Below, one piece after another: positions 5,693 to 12,394 of a DNA stretch of 12,394 bases. The notes under the pieces are model-generated. The model saw only the letters and a list, made by a program, of their open reading frames with translations, did no database searches and was not told where the DNA came from. Every line of letters starts with the position of its first letter. Within the stretch, counting starts at the first letter, position 1. This DNA comes from UBA6921 sp031363085 (GTDB lineage: Bacteria > Pseudomonadota > Gammaproteobacteria > SG8-11), in contig JANLTU010000049.1 in assembly GCA_031363085.1 (NCBI GenBank), forward strand, positions 1 through 12,394, written 5' to 3'. The translations under genes and the position numbers were made by a program.

Positions 5693-5778
5693 ACGTTTCA
5701 ACGTGAACTTGAACGACCGGTTTCTGGAACAATTGAATGCCGCTTTTTTTAAGCGCGAATGTCTGCTCAGGGTCGAAA

Positions 5779-5797
5779 GCGCCCTTCGGAAAGGCGC
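5779..5797. repeat. short hairpin in the intI-lipA gap
   Basis: CCTT and AAGG close a CGGA tetraloop; with one bulged C the stem continues with GCG/CGC, giving 7 pairs. There is no T-tract on either side. The function is unknown. Confidence 0.35.
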
Positions 5798-5928
5798 ATG
5801 GTCTTGACGTTATTCTGCGCGAATGATTTGCGAATTGGATTGCCGCTTAGCCAAGCTAAAGTAGCCAGTCTACGACCATGGAAAAGCGGCCAGTCTAGGC
5901 GCGAAAAAATCTAAAAATAGTTACCTGA

Positions 5929-5946
5929 GCTAAGTTATTGCTTAGC
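5929..5946 (-). terminator. candidate terminator of the lipB-lipA operon
   Basis: GCTAAG (5929-5934) and CTTAGC (5941-5946) form a 6-bp stem. On the minus strand, downstream of lipA, a T-rich tract (TATTTTTAGATTTTTT) follows about 10 nt later, too far for a textbook intrinsic terminator. A further palindrome, AGTAAC-A-GTTACT (5962-5974), lies between it and lipA. Weak call. Confidence 0.3.
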
Positions 5947-6002
5947 CGATATATTTTATCAAGTAACAGTTACTAAGGGTCCGGAATCGATGTAATTCAC
6001 AA

Positions 6003-6944
6003 CTACGCCAAACCACCCGCCTGCTGATCCGCATGATACGACGAGCGCACCATGGGTCCGCTCGCGACATTTTTGAAACCTAATGCATAACCGACTTCCG
6101 CCAGCCGATCAAACTCAGCCGGTTCCACGTAGCGCGCGACGGCCAAGTGGTGTTTGCTAGGTTGCAGGTATTGACCTAAGGTCAGCATGTCGCAGTGGTG
6201 GGCGCGCAGATCGGCCATCACGGTTTCGATTTCTGCGGAAGTTTCCCCCAAGCCCAGCATCAGGCCGGATTTGGTCGGCACGTTCGGGTACAGCGCTTTA
6301 AAACGTTGGATCAGGGTTAGCGACCATTGGTAATCTGCGCCGGGACGCGCCTGCTTGTAAAGCCGTGGCACGGTTTCGAGGTTGTGGTTGAACACGTCGG
6401 GCGGGGCCTTGTTCAAAATATCCAGCGCCACATCCATGCGGCCGCGAAAATCCGGCACCAGGACTTCGATGCGCGTCTGCGGTGCCAAGCTGCGAATGCT
6501 GGTGATGCAATCAACGAAGTGTTGTGCGCCGCCGTCGCGCAAGTCGTCACGGTCGACCGAAGTCACGACGACATATTTCAAACCCATCGCTTGAATGGTC
6601 TTGCCGAGGTTGGCGGGTTCGTTGACGTCCAGCGGGTTGGGGCGGCCGTGGGCCACGTCGCAAAACGGGCAGCGGCGCGTGCAGATGTCGCCCATGATCA
6701 TGAAGGTGGCGGTGCCGTGGCTAAAACATTCACCGAGATTCGGGCACGAGGCTTCTTCGCAGACGGTGTGCAAATTGTTTTCGCGCAGCACTTGTTTCAA
6801 GCGCGTAACTTCCGGGCCACTCGGCGACTTGGCGCGTATCCACGTGGGTTTACGTTGCGGGGTGACGGTCGGCACCACTTTGATCGGGATACGCGCCATT
6901 TTAAGTGCGCCGCGTTCGTGGGTGGGTTTGTTCTGTTCGGACAT
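6003..6944 (-). CDS. lipA: lipoyl synthase LipA
   Basis: LipA is a radical SAM enzyme that inserts two sulfur atoms into octanoyl chains on lipoate-dependent proteins (E2 subunits, glycine cleavage H protein). The 313-residue protein has the auxiliary-cluster motif CEEASCPNLGEC (C62, C67, C73), the radical SAM motif CTRRCPFC (C88, C92, C95) and the C-terminal RSSYHAD with the serine that binds the auxiliary cluster. All are intact, so it should be functional. It begins 10 nt after the lipB stop, which implies one operon; LipB makes its octanoylated substrate. A second in-frame ATG at codon 16 is possible as start, but the first keeps the normal length of the family. Confidence 0.97.
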   Translation of the reverse strand: MSEQNKPTHERGALKMARIPIKVVPTVTPQRKPTWIRAKSPSGPEVTRLKQVLRENNLHTVCEEASCPNLGECFSHGTATFMIMGDICTRRCPFCDVAHGRPNPLDVNEPANLGKTIQAMGLKYVVVTSVDRDDLRDGGAQHFVDCITSIRSLAPQTRIEVLVPDFRGRMDVALDILNKAPPDVFNHNLETVPRLYKQARPGADYQWSLTLIQRFKALYPNVPTKSGLMLGLGETSAEIETVMADLRAHHCDMLTLGQYLQPSKHHLAVARYVEPAEFDRLAEVGYALGFKNVASGPMVRSSYHADQQAGGLA

Positions 6945-6954
6945 AGGTGTGTGC

Positions 6955-7617
6955 CTACAGCGTGATGTTTGCGTCGATGATGTGTGCGTTATTGTACCCG
7001 AGCCGTGTGCACAGATGCTTGAGCAAAACCTCCGCCACTGCCGTGAGGTTGCTCGGCCCGCCCAGCGCGTGCAGGTGCGTGACCGGTAAGCCAGCGTAGC
7101 CGCAGGGATTGATGCGGCTGAACGGTTCTAAATCCATAGCGACATTCAAACTCAAACCGTGATAGCTGCAACCGCGCTTCACGCGCAGCCCGAGCGCGGC
7201 GATTTTGGCGCCGTCAACGTAGACACCGGGCGCATCGCGGCGGGCGACGGCGCGGATGCTGTAGTCGTGCAGCAGGTCGATCACCGCCTGTTCCAAGCGG
7301 CTCACCAAGTCGCGCACGCCCCAGCCTTTGCGCGTTAAATCCACCAGCACATAGGCGAGCAGTTGGCCGGGCCCGTGGTAGGTCACTTGTCCGCCGCGGT
7401 CCGTCTGCACCACGGGAATAGCGCCGGGTGTTAGCAGGTGCTCGGCCTTGCCGTTGAGTCCTTGCGTATACACTGGCGGATGTTCGACCAGCCAGATTTC
7501 ATCGGCACGGTCGGGGGTGCGCTGCGCCGTGAATTGCTGCATGGCGTGCCAGGTGTGTGTGTAGTCGCGCCGCGCCAGCGCGCGGCAGCGTAGATTATTT
7601 TGCGACGTCATCGGCAT
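6955..7617 (-). CDS. lipB: octanoyltransferase LipB
   Basis: LipB transfers octanoate from acyl carrier protein to the lipoyl domains of target enzymes in the cytoplasm. Visible family motifs are WLVEHPPVYTQG, TDRGGQVTYHGPGQL (substrate pocket), DAPGVYVDGAKIAALGLRVKRGCSYHGL (with the catalytic lysine of GAKIA) and the catalytic cysteine in NPCGYAG. The open frame extends up to a GTG at 7662, but that would add a hydrophilic 15-residue tail before the usual start. ATG at 7617 or 7611 (MPMTSQNN) fits the family length better; neither has a strong ribosome binding site. It is first in the lipB-lipA operon, and the promoter should lie in 7618-7800. Confidence 0.95.
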   Translation of the reverse strand: MPMTSQNNLRCRALARRDYTHTWHAMQQFTAQRTPDRADEIWLVEHPPVYTQGLNGKAEHLLTPGAIPVVQTDRGGQVTYHGPGQLLAYVLVDLTRKGWGVRDLVSRLEQAVIDLLHDYSIRAVARRDAPGVYVDGAKIAALGLRVKRGCSYHGLSLNVAMDLEPFSRINPCGYAGLPVTHLHALGGPSNLTAVAEVLLKHLCTRLGYNNAHIIDANITL

Positions 7618-7723
7618 TTGCTCGCGGTATTTGTTTTTGCAATTTTCGGATTCATGCGCCACGCCCGCTTGGACACCCGCGCATGGCTAAACTTCCAGTC
7701 AATCTTGACGATATCTCACTTAG

Positions 7724-7765
7724 CCGGGCTATGCCCGGACGGGGTCTTTGCGCGTCATAGCGCAA
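7724..7765. promoter_or_regulatory. two adjacent hairpins between lipB and the dynamin-like gene
   Basis: CCGGGC (7724-7729) and GCCCGG (7733-7738) form a 6-bp stem with a TAT loop; TTGCGC (7748-7753) and GCGCAA (7760-7765) form another with a 6-nt loop. They sit in the divergent intergenic region. A weak plus-strand promoter candidate (TTGACG 7705-7710, GCTATG 7728-7733, 17-nt spacing) overlaps the first stem, so it may be an operator or a leader structure of the dynamin-like gene. Function is inferred from position only. Confidence 0.4.
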
Positions 7766-7800
7766 CGCTAAAAATGTAAGTCACTTGCAGGAAAGCATCC

Positions 7801-9771
7801 ATGACGATGCACGAGCAGTTCTCACAGCAACTCGAAGCCTACAGCAAATGGAAGGCGCGCATGATTGCGCATATCCGGGCGTATCAGGAATGGCTGCTTA
7901 AAAACGACCTCAACGAACCGGAAGACGATTTGCGCATTTTCGAGTTGCTGGAAGCGCTCAAGTCGGATGCCTTGACGATTGCCTTCGTTGCGGAATTCTC
8001 GCGCGGCAAAACCGAATTGATCAACGGAATTTTCTTCGCCGACTACCAGCGCCGCCTGCTGCCGTCGTCGGCCGGCCGCACCACCATGTGCCCGACCGAA
8101 TTGTTTTACGATAAGGCAGCCGACCGCGCCTACATTCGTTTGCTGCCGATCGAAACGCGCTCGGAAGACACCACCATCGCCCAGTACAAACACAACCCGA
8201 TGTACTGGACCACCATCGACTTGGACACCAGCTCGCCCGACATCATGGCCGAGTCGTTTAAAGAAATCGTGCGCGTGAAAAACGTCAGCGTCGCGGAAGC
8301 CGAACGGATCGGTTTGTACCACCCCGATCCAGCGACGCCGGATGCGCCGCCGCCCAGCCAGGTTGAGGTGCCAGTATGGCGCCACGCGATGATCAGCTTT
8401 CCGCACGCCTTGCTCAAGCAAGGTTTGGTGGTGCTCGACACGCCCGGTCTGAATGCGCTGGGCAACGAACCCGAGCTCACCATGGAAATGATTCCGGCGG
8501 CGCAGGCGGTGATGTTTATTCTCGCCGCTGATACTGGCGTGACAAAAACTGATCTGGACATGTGGAAGTATTGCATCACGCCGCATATGAACATTGAAGA
8601 TGGCGGCGTGCTCGCGATCCTGAACAAGATCGATACCTTGTGGGATGACTTGAAAGATGACGCCGGAGTCGCCGAGAGTATCGAGTCGCAGTGCGTAGCC
8701 ACGGCAGAAAAACTAATGCTCACGCGGGCGCAGGTGTTTCCATTATCGGCGCAGAAGGGATTGCTGGCCAAAGTAAAGCAGGATGCGACGCTGCTGGAAC
8801 GTAGCGGTTTGCCGCCGCTGGAACGTTATCTGTCCGAGCACGTGGTGCCGTCGCGGCAACGCATCGTGCGCGACAATGTGGTCGGCCGCATCGGTGCGCG
8901 CATCGAGAGCACGCAACAACTGTTGCAAGGGCGCCTCAACGCGGCACAGGGCCAGCTTAACGAGTTACGCTCGCTCAGCGGCAAGAACACCGACGTGATT
9001 TTACAGTTGATGAACAAGGCGCGCGAGGCGCAGGCAAACTACAAAAAGAACGTCGAGAATTTTCAGACCAGTCGCCATGTGTTGACACAGCAAGTGAAGA
9101 TCGTGCTGGAGACGCTCAGCATCGATTCGTTCGACAAAATGATCGCCAAATCGCGCAACGAAATGGTCGACAGTTGGACCACCGGCGGCATGAAAAACAG
9201 CATGAAAGTGTTTTTCGACTCCGCGCAACACATCATGGAGCAGGTCAACTGGCAGGCAGATAAATCCAACGAGCTGGTGCAGGCTATTTACCAGCGCTTC
9301 CGCGACGAACACGATCTGGCCGATGTCAAAACCACGCTGTTCTCGACCAAAAAATACATCGCCCAATTACAGCGCCTACATAAAGAATCTGAAGCTTTCC
9401 GCGACAGCCCGGTGACCACCATGACCGAGCAAAGTTTTGTGGTGAAGAAGTTTTTCGTGTCGCTGGTCAGCCACGTGCGCAATGTTTACTTTCAGGCCAA
9501 GCAAGACGCCGAAGGCTGGGCCAAGTCGGTGATGAATCCGTTGGGCACGCGCATCAAGGAACGCAAGCGCCAACTGGACGAGCATCTGGAGAATTTGAAA
9601 AAAATAAAAATGTCGCGCGAAAAGCTCGAAGAAAAAATCGCCGAGCTCGAAGCGCTGTGCGCAAATCTGAACAAGCAGATCGAAACCATCAACGCGTTGC
9701 TCGACGCGATCAACACGCCGCTACCCACGCACAATACCGAGCAGCCGCCGTTGCAGGTAGCGGTGGGGTAA
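7801..9771 (+). CDS. bacterial dynamin-like GTPase
   Basis: This 656-residue protein has the dynamin GTPase motifs: P-loop AEFSRGKT (64-71, K70, T71), G2 threonines in AGRTTMCPTE (T94/T95), G3 DTPG (213-216) and G4 NKID (275-278). After the GTPase domain (to about 350) come long helical regions, ending in a coiled coil rich in K and E (about 590-645: KERKRQLDEHLENLKKIKMSREKLEEKIAELEAL). Dynamin-like proteins remodel or tether membranes. No clear transmembrane segment is seen, so binding would be peripheral. The first P-loop residue is Ala instead of Gly, which I believe is usual for this proteobacterial subfamily. ATG 7801 has AGGA about 9 nt upstream; ATG 7807 is an alternative. It stands alone, divergent from lipB. 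The cellular role is unknown. Confidence 0.92.
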   Translation: MTMHEQFSQQLEAYSKWKARMIAHIRAYQEWLLKNDLNEPEDDLRIFELLEALKSDALTIAFVAEFSRGKTELINGIFFADYQRRLLPSSAGRTTMCPTELFYDKAADRAYIRLLPIETRSEDTTIAQYKHNPMYWTTIDLDTSSPDIMAESFKEIVRVKNVSVAEAERIGLYHPDPATPDAPPPSQVEVPVWRHAMISFPHALLKQGLVVLDTPGLNALGNEPELTMEMIPAAQAVMFILAADTGVTKTDLDMWKYCITPHMNIEDGGVLAILNKIDTLWDDLKDDAGVAESIESQCVATAEKLMLTRAQVFPLSAQKGLLAKVKQDATLLERSGLPPLERYLSEHVVPSRQRIVRDNVVGRIGARIESTQQLLQGRLNAAQGQLNELRSLSGKNTDVILQLMNKAREAQANYKKNVENFQTSRHVLTQQVKIVLETLSIDSFDKMIAKSRNEMVDSWTTGGMKNSMKVFFDSAQHIMEQVNWQADKSNELVQAIYQRFRDEHDLADVKTTLFSTKKYIAQLQRLHKESEAFRDSPVTTMTEQSFVVKKFFVSLVSHVRNVYFQAKQDAEGWAKSVMNPLGTRIKERKRQLDEHLENLKKIKMSREKLEEKIAELEALCANLNKQIETINALLDAINTPLPTHNTEQPPLQVAVG

Positions 9772-9778
9772 ACCGCTA
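9758..9778. terminator. hairpin across the stop codon of the dynamin-like gene
   Basis: TAGCGGT (9758-9764) and ACCGCTA (9772-9778) form a perfect 7-bp stem around GGGGTAA, which holds the stop codon. It lies at the convergent junction with the membrane-protein gene. There is no T-run on either strand, so any terminator role is uncertain. Confidence 0.3.
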
Positions 9779-9803
9779 TACTTGCGTCGCACCAATTGAT
9801 TTA

Positions 9804-11270
9804 TCAACCGCTTCTATTACCTCGCACAAACACCACTGCGTCGCGATCCTGATAGGCCATGCGCCATTCCGGTTGTGTATGTAAGTAATCGACCAAGGCA
9901 TAGCGTTCGCCGCTAAACCGGTTGCCGGGCGGCAACATGATGACGTCGAACTGTTCGCGACGCAGCAGTTCGATTCCGTTTGGTGTGGCCCATAAAATGT
10001 GCCGGTAGGGTTCCAGGCGTGAACTGTCAAGCATGCGCCCGTCCACGTACAAATGCGCATTTTCACCCAGGCGCCATTGCAGATAACCGCCCCATTGCAT
10101 GTGATTGAAAATCCGGCCCGCGATGTTTTTGTCGCCCAGCGCATCGAGCGCGGCGAGCGGAAACAGGCTGCGATTCACGGCATCGCGCAACGCCATGCCG
10201 TTTTGCACCCCAAAGGTTATGGCTGCGACCGCAAGCAGCAACAGCACGGCAACAGCGTAGCGTGGAATCAAGAAGCGGGGCTTGATATTTAGCGCGTGGC
10301 TAACACCAACTGCCAGATACGGCCCGCCGATAAAAATCAGAAAGGCGAGATAACGGTACGACCACGCACCGATCACACTCAGAAAAATGACCAAGGCGAG
10401 GCGCGGCCGGTCGCGACGCCACAGGCCGATGCAGGCAACCGTCGCCACAATGTAAAGCAGGGCCACCCACGCTTGCGGCAGATAGTTGCCGAGCTGGTAG
10501 AGCGCAAACGCACTGATGTATTCCGACGTGGCGGCTTGCAGCGCCGAGCCTTCCAGGCTGAACAGGTACGCGTAAGTGGTGAGGCCATTGGGGTTGAAAA
10601 AGGTTGCGGCGACAAAGGCAAGTGCCGCCAGCGCAAGCCCGCCGTGCAGCGCGCGAAAGTTTTGTTGTTGTCGTCGTGCCTGAAGCCATAGCGCCGCTAC
10701 GTAGAGCGGCAGCAATACGACGGCGAGTAAAAACGCGGCGTGGGTATTGGCCCATAACACTGCGATCAGCGGCAACATCCACAGCCAACCCGGTGCGCGG
10801 CTGCGTTGATGGTTTTCGAGCACGAGAAATAACAGCGTGGCCAGCAAGTAAGAAAATAACTGCGGCCGGTCGTTGCTAAACCCCAGTGCAAGCAGGCTGC
10901 TGGGGATCAGCACCACCCAACTGGCCCAGGTCGCCGCACCCAGCCGGTGTGCACGCCAAAATAACAAGCCCAGGCACCCGGTCAGCAGCAGCGCGCGCAT
11001 TGCGATCACGCCGCTGCTGCCCCAGTGCGCGAACAGCTCGAACAAGGCTACTTGGCCCAGCCACTGACCACGCAGCACGGTGTTGTTGCGCACCGCGTCG
11101 GCGGCGGAATACATGCCGAACGGATCGGTGGTGGGTAGGGTGCTGTGTGCGACGATCCATCTTCCGGCGGCGATGTGCCACCAGAAATCGGAATCAGAAA
11201 TCGGCGTGTAAACAAAGGCGAAAAAGGTGACCAGTGCGATGGCCACGCACGCCGTGGCCCGCCAGGTCAT
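9804..11270 (-). CDS. polytopic membrane protein, possible GT-C-type glycosyltransferase
   Basis: This 488-residue inner-membrane protein has about ten hydrophobic segments, the first near residues 5-22, followed by the motif DSDFWWHIAAGRWI (26-39) and TTDPF (47-51). Acidic residues plus WWH in the first periplasmic loop, followed by a DPF motif, recall GT-C lipid-linked glycosyltransferases, but I do not recognise a named family. The C-terminal 110 or so residues (from about AALDALGDKNIAG) are soluble and contain GGYLQW, YVDGRM and DVIMLPPG. ATG 11270 is chosen over an upstream frame start at 11321 because it overlaps the methyltransferase stop as ATGA, which indicates translational coupling. 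Together with the methyltransferase it may modify a lipid-linked sugar; that is inference. Confidence 0.75.
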   Translation of the reverse strand: MTWRATACVAIALVTFFAFVYTPISDSDFWWHIAAGRWIVAHSTLPTTDPFGMYSAADAVRNNTVLRGQWLGQVALFELFAHWGSSGVIAMRALLLTGCLGLLFWRAHRLGAATWASWVVLIPSSLLALGFSNDRPQLFSYLLATLLFLVLENHQRSRAPGWLWMLPLIAVLWANTHAAFLLAVVLLPLYVAALWLQARRQQQNFRALHGGLALAALAFVAATFFNPNGLTTYAYLFSLEGSALQAATSEYISAFALYQLGNYLPQAWVALLYIVATVACIGLWRRDRPRLALVIFLSVIGAWSYRYLAFLIFIGGPYLAVGVSHALNIKPRFLIPRYAVAVLLLLAVAAITFGVQNGMALRDAVNRSLFPLAALDALGDKNIAGRIFNHMQWGGYLQWRLGENAHLYVDGRMLDSSRLEPYRHILWATPNGIELLRREQFDVIMLPPGNRFSGERYALVDYLHTQPEWRMAYQDRDAVVFVRGNRSG

Positions 11271-12013
11271 TGTGGCGACGGGGCGCGCTTTTGTAACACC
11301 GCAAGCGCGCTGCATCCCCACGGAAAGCGTGCGTGGCGTAGCCAGAAGGTTTCTGAATTGAAAATCGCATACAGCAGGCGATCCACCAAGGGGCCATGTT
11401 GTTGTAAATCGCTATGGCTGCTTGTGGCTTGCTGCGGCGTGATGTAGCGCGCCAGTGCAATCAACGGCAGCAGCAGCGTGTTGAAGTGCGAAACGAAATG
11501 CGTGTGCACCGGCAGGGCTGCCCAGGTTGCGCGCAAGGTGGTCTGGGTATAGCGACGAAAGTGCCCCAGTGCCGCATCGTGCGGACTCCATAACCAGGGA
11601 TGCGCAGGCACGGTGATGATCAAGGTTGCGCCGGGTTTAAGCTCGGCCACTAGGTCGCGTAAAAAGTCATGATCGTGCTCCACGTGTTCCAGCACGTCGG
11701 CCAGCAACACCACGTCGTAGTCGTGCCAGCGGCCCCGCAGCAACTGGCGAAAATCGCCGCAGAACACTTCGCCGGGCACCCGTTGCTTGGCAAAGGCTAC
11801 CGCCGAGGGTGCGGCGTCCACGCCGGTGACCGCGCCAAAGCGCGGCGCAAAAAAGCGCAAGTTGCCGCCGGTGCCGCAGCCGATTTCCAGCAAATGCGCG
11901 CGCTGTTGCGGCGCATATTTTGCGAGCGCCGCGCCGATGATGTTGCGGCGCGCGCGAAACCACCAGTGCTGGTCTTCAATCGCGGCGTGAATGGTGAATT
12001 CGTTGGGGTCCAT
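11267..12013 (-). CDS. class I SAM-dependent methyltransferase
   Basis: This 248-residue protein has the class I fold motifs: motif I LLEIGCGTGGNL (41-52), the acidic residue in VTGVDAAPS (D66), FCGDFRQ (84-90), motif IV-like VVLLADVLEHVEHD (101-114) and LKPGATLIITVPAH (125-138). The segment HDAALGHFRRYT (145-156) is typical of methyltransferases found beside membrane glycosyltransferase genes. The N-terminal EDQHWWFRARRNII also fits that group. ATG 12013 has an AAGGA ribosome binding site. The gene starts 31 nt after xthA, and its stop overlaps the membrane-protein start, so the three are probably cotranscribed. The substrate is unknown; a surface lipid or polysaccharide is a guess from the neighbour. 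Confidence 0.88.
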   Translation of the reverse strand: MDPNEFTIHAAIEDQHWWFRARRNIIGAALAKYAPQQRAHLLEIGCGTGGNLRFFAPRFGAVTGVDAAPSAVAFAKQRVPGEVFCGDFRQLLRGRWHDYDVVLLADVLEHVEHDHDFLRDLVAELKPGATLIITVPAHPWLWSPHDAALGHFRRYTQTTLRATWAALPVHTHFVSHFNTLLLPLIALARYITPQQATSSHSDLQQHGPLVDRLLYAIFNSETFWLRHARFPWGCSALAVLQKRAPSPQ

Positions 12014-12044
12014 GAGCTGCCATCCTTTCCGTTGAGCGTGTTGG

Positions 12045-12394
12045 TTACAGGTTGTAGTCGTAGTCGATGATCAATGGCGCGTGATCCGAAAAACGCTGTG
12101 TCTTATAAATTTCTGCCGCGCGCGCCGCTGTGCCCAGCTTCGGCGTCACAATCTGGTAGTCGATGCGCCAGCCCACATTTTTTGCCCACGCCTCGCCCCG
12201 GTTCGACCACCAGGTGTATTGATCGGGTTCCTCGTTAACCACGCGAAACGCATCCACCCATCCGCCGTTGGTAAACAAGTCGTCGATCCATTCACGCTCC
12301 GGCGGCGTGCAGCCGGAATTTTTCTGATTGCCTTTGAAGTTACGGATGTCGATCTCGCGGTGCACCGTATTCCAGTCGCCGCAGATGATGTAGT
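12045..12394 (-). CDS. xthA: exodeoxyribonuclease III, C-terminal part (5' end outside window)
   Basis: XthA is the AP endonuclease and 3'-5' exonuclease of base excision repair. The visible 115 or so codons carry the C-terminal half: GDWNTVH (the Asp and Asn that bind metal and phosphate), EIDIRNFKGNQKNSG, DQYTWWSNRGEAWAKNVGWRIDY (with the catalytic Asp in RIDY) and FSDHAPLIIDYDY (catalytic His). All expected catalytic residues in this part are present, and the C-terminus ends normally at TAA. The frame runs off the right edge, so the N-terminal half lies outside. It is the upstream member of the minus-strand cluster. Confidence 0.95.
   Translation of the reverse strand, partial: YIICGDWNTVHREIDIRNFKGNQKNSGCTPPEREWIDDLFTNGGWVDAFRVVNEEPDQYTWWSNRGEAWAKNVGWRIDYQIVTPKLGTAARAAEIYKTQRFSDHAPLIIDYDYNL

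Larger units (their letters stand above)
5631..6002. other. gene-free stretch between intI relic and lipA, rich in inverted repeats
   Basis: I see no credible gene in these 372 nt on either strand. The stretch holds the long stem at 5653-5692, a small palindrome ACGTT-TC-AACGT (5693-5704), a T7 run at about 5744-5750, a stem at 5779-5797, repeated CTTAGC/GCTAAG words, the direct repeat GCCAGTCTA near 5863 and 5891, and two short palindromes at 5929-5974. It is probably the boundary between the acquired region and the conserved lip locus. No attC site fitting RYYYAAC/GTTRRRY was recognised. Confidence 0.5.

Noticed and set aside
5740..5800. Possible remnant gene around AATGTCTGC...GGTCGAAAGCG
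   Set aside because: No frame of useful length or recognisable protein; it may be a noncoding repeat, but this could not be supported from the window alone.
7822..8771. Long minus-strand frames opposite the dynamin-like gene
   Set aside because: They mirror codon bias of the GTPase gene, which has all G motifs in order; the opposite translations show no family pattern.
11271..11321. Longer start for the membrane protein at 11321
   Set aside because: It would overlap the methyltransferase by 55 nt and add a hydrophilic tail before the first membrane segment; ATG 11270 overlaps the stop as ATGA.
1..12394. tRNA, rRNA or riboswitch genes
   Set aside because: No cloverleaf, rRNA segment or known riboswitch core was recognised on either strand.

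Overview
The window looks like a chromosomal segment of a proteobacterium with moderately high G+C. A gammaproteobacterium (or betaproteobacterium) is likely, because the lipB-lipA pair, exodeoxyribonuclease III and the dynamin-like GTPase are all of proteobacterial type. This is judged from protein motifs and gene order only; no species can be named.

The left 5.6 kb is accessory DNA. Positions 1-1118 carry an IS3-family element on the minus strand, with orfA and orfB joined by a programmed -1 frameshift site; the 3' end of orfB lies outside the window. Next comes an intact toxin-antitoxin pair on the plus strand (UPF0175 antitoxin and DUF3368 PIN-domain toxin, 1294-2044). At 2070-3726 lies a dead IS1380-family transposase on the minus strand. 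It is followed by a nearly complete IS1-family element with perfect 27-bp ends (3777-4527), then a broken integron integrase gene (4646-5630, one frameshift plus an in-frame TGA). A 372-bp gene-free stretch with several inverted repeats (5631-6002) separates this from the conserved half.

The right half is housekeeping-like. lipB-lipA, for lipoate synthesis, is on the minus strand (6003-7617). A large bacterial dynamin-like GTPase stands alone on the plus strand (7801-9771). A minus-strand cluster follows: xthA (partial at the right edge), a SAM-dependent methyltransferase, and a polytopic membrane protein that may be GT-C-like. The last two overlap by ATGA.

The most unusual signal is inside the dead IS1380 transposase. 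Matching its translation to the conserved protein pattern of the family shows that it is interrupted by at least four short inserts that fold as hairpins. Three are copies of one 36-37 nt (about 40 nt with shared edges) palindromic element with the loop TGGCTTTG, present in both orientations. The fourth is a 53-nt insert with two GGGA-loop hairpins. Removing them restores the expected protein at every junction except for two single-base indels. This looks like a family of very small mobile palindromes caught in a neutral landing site.
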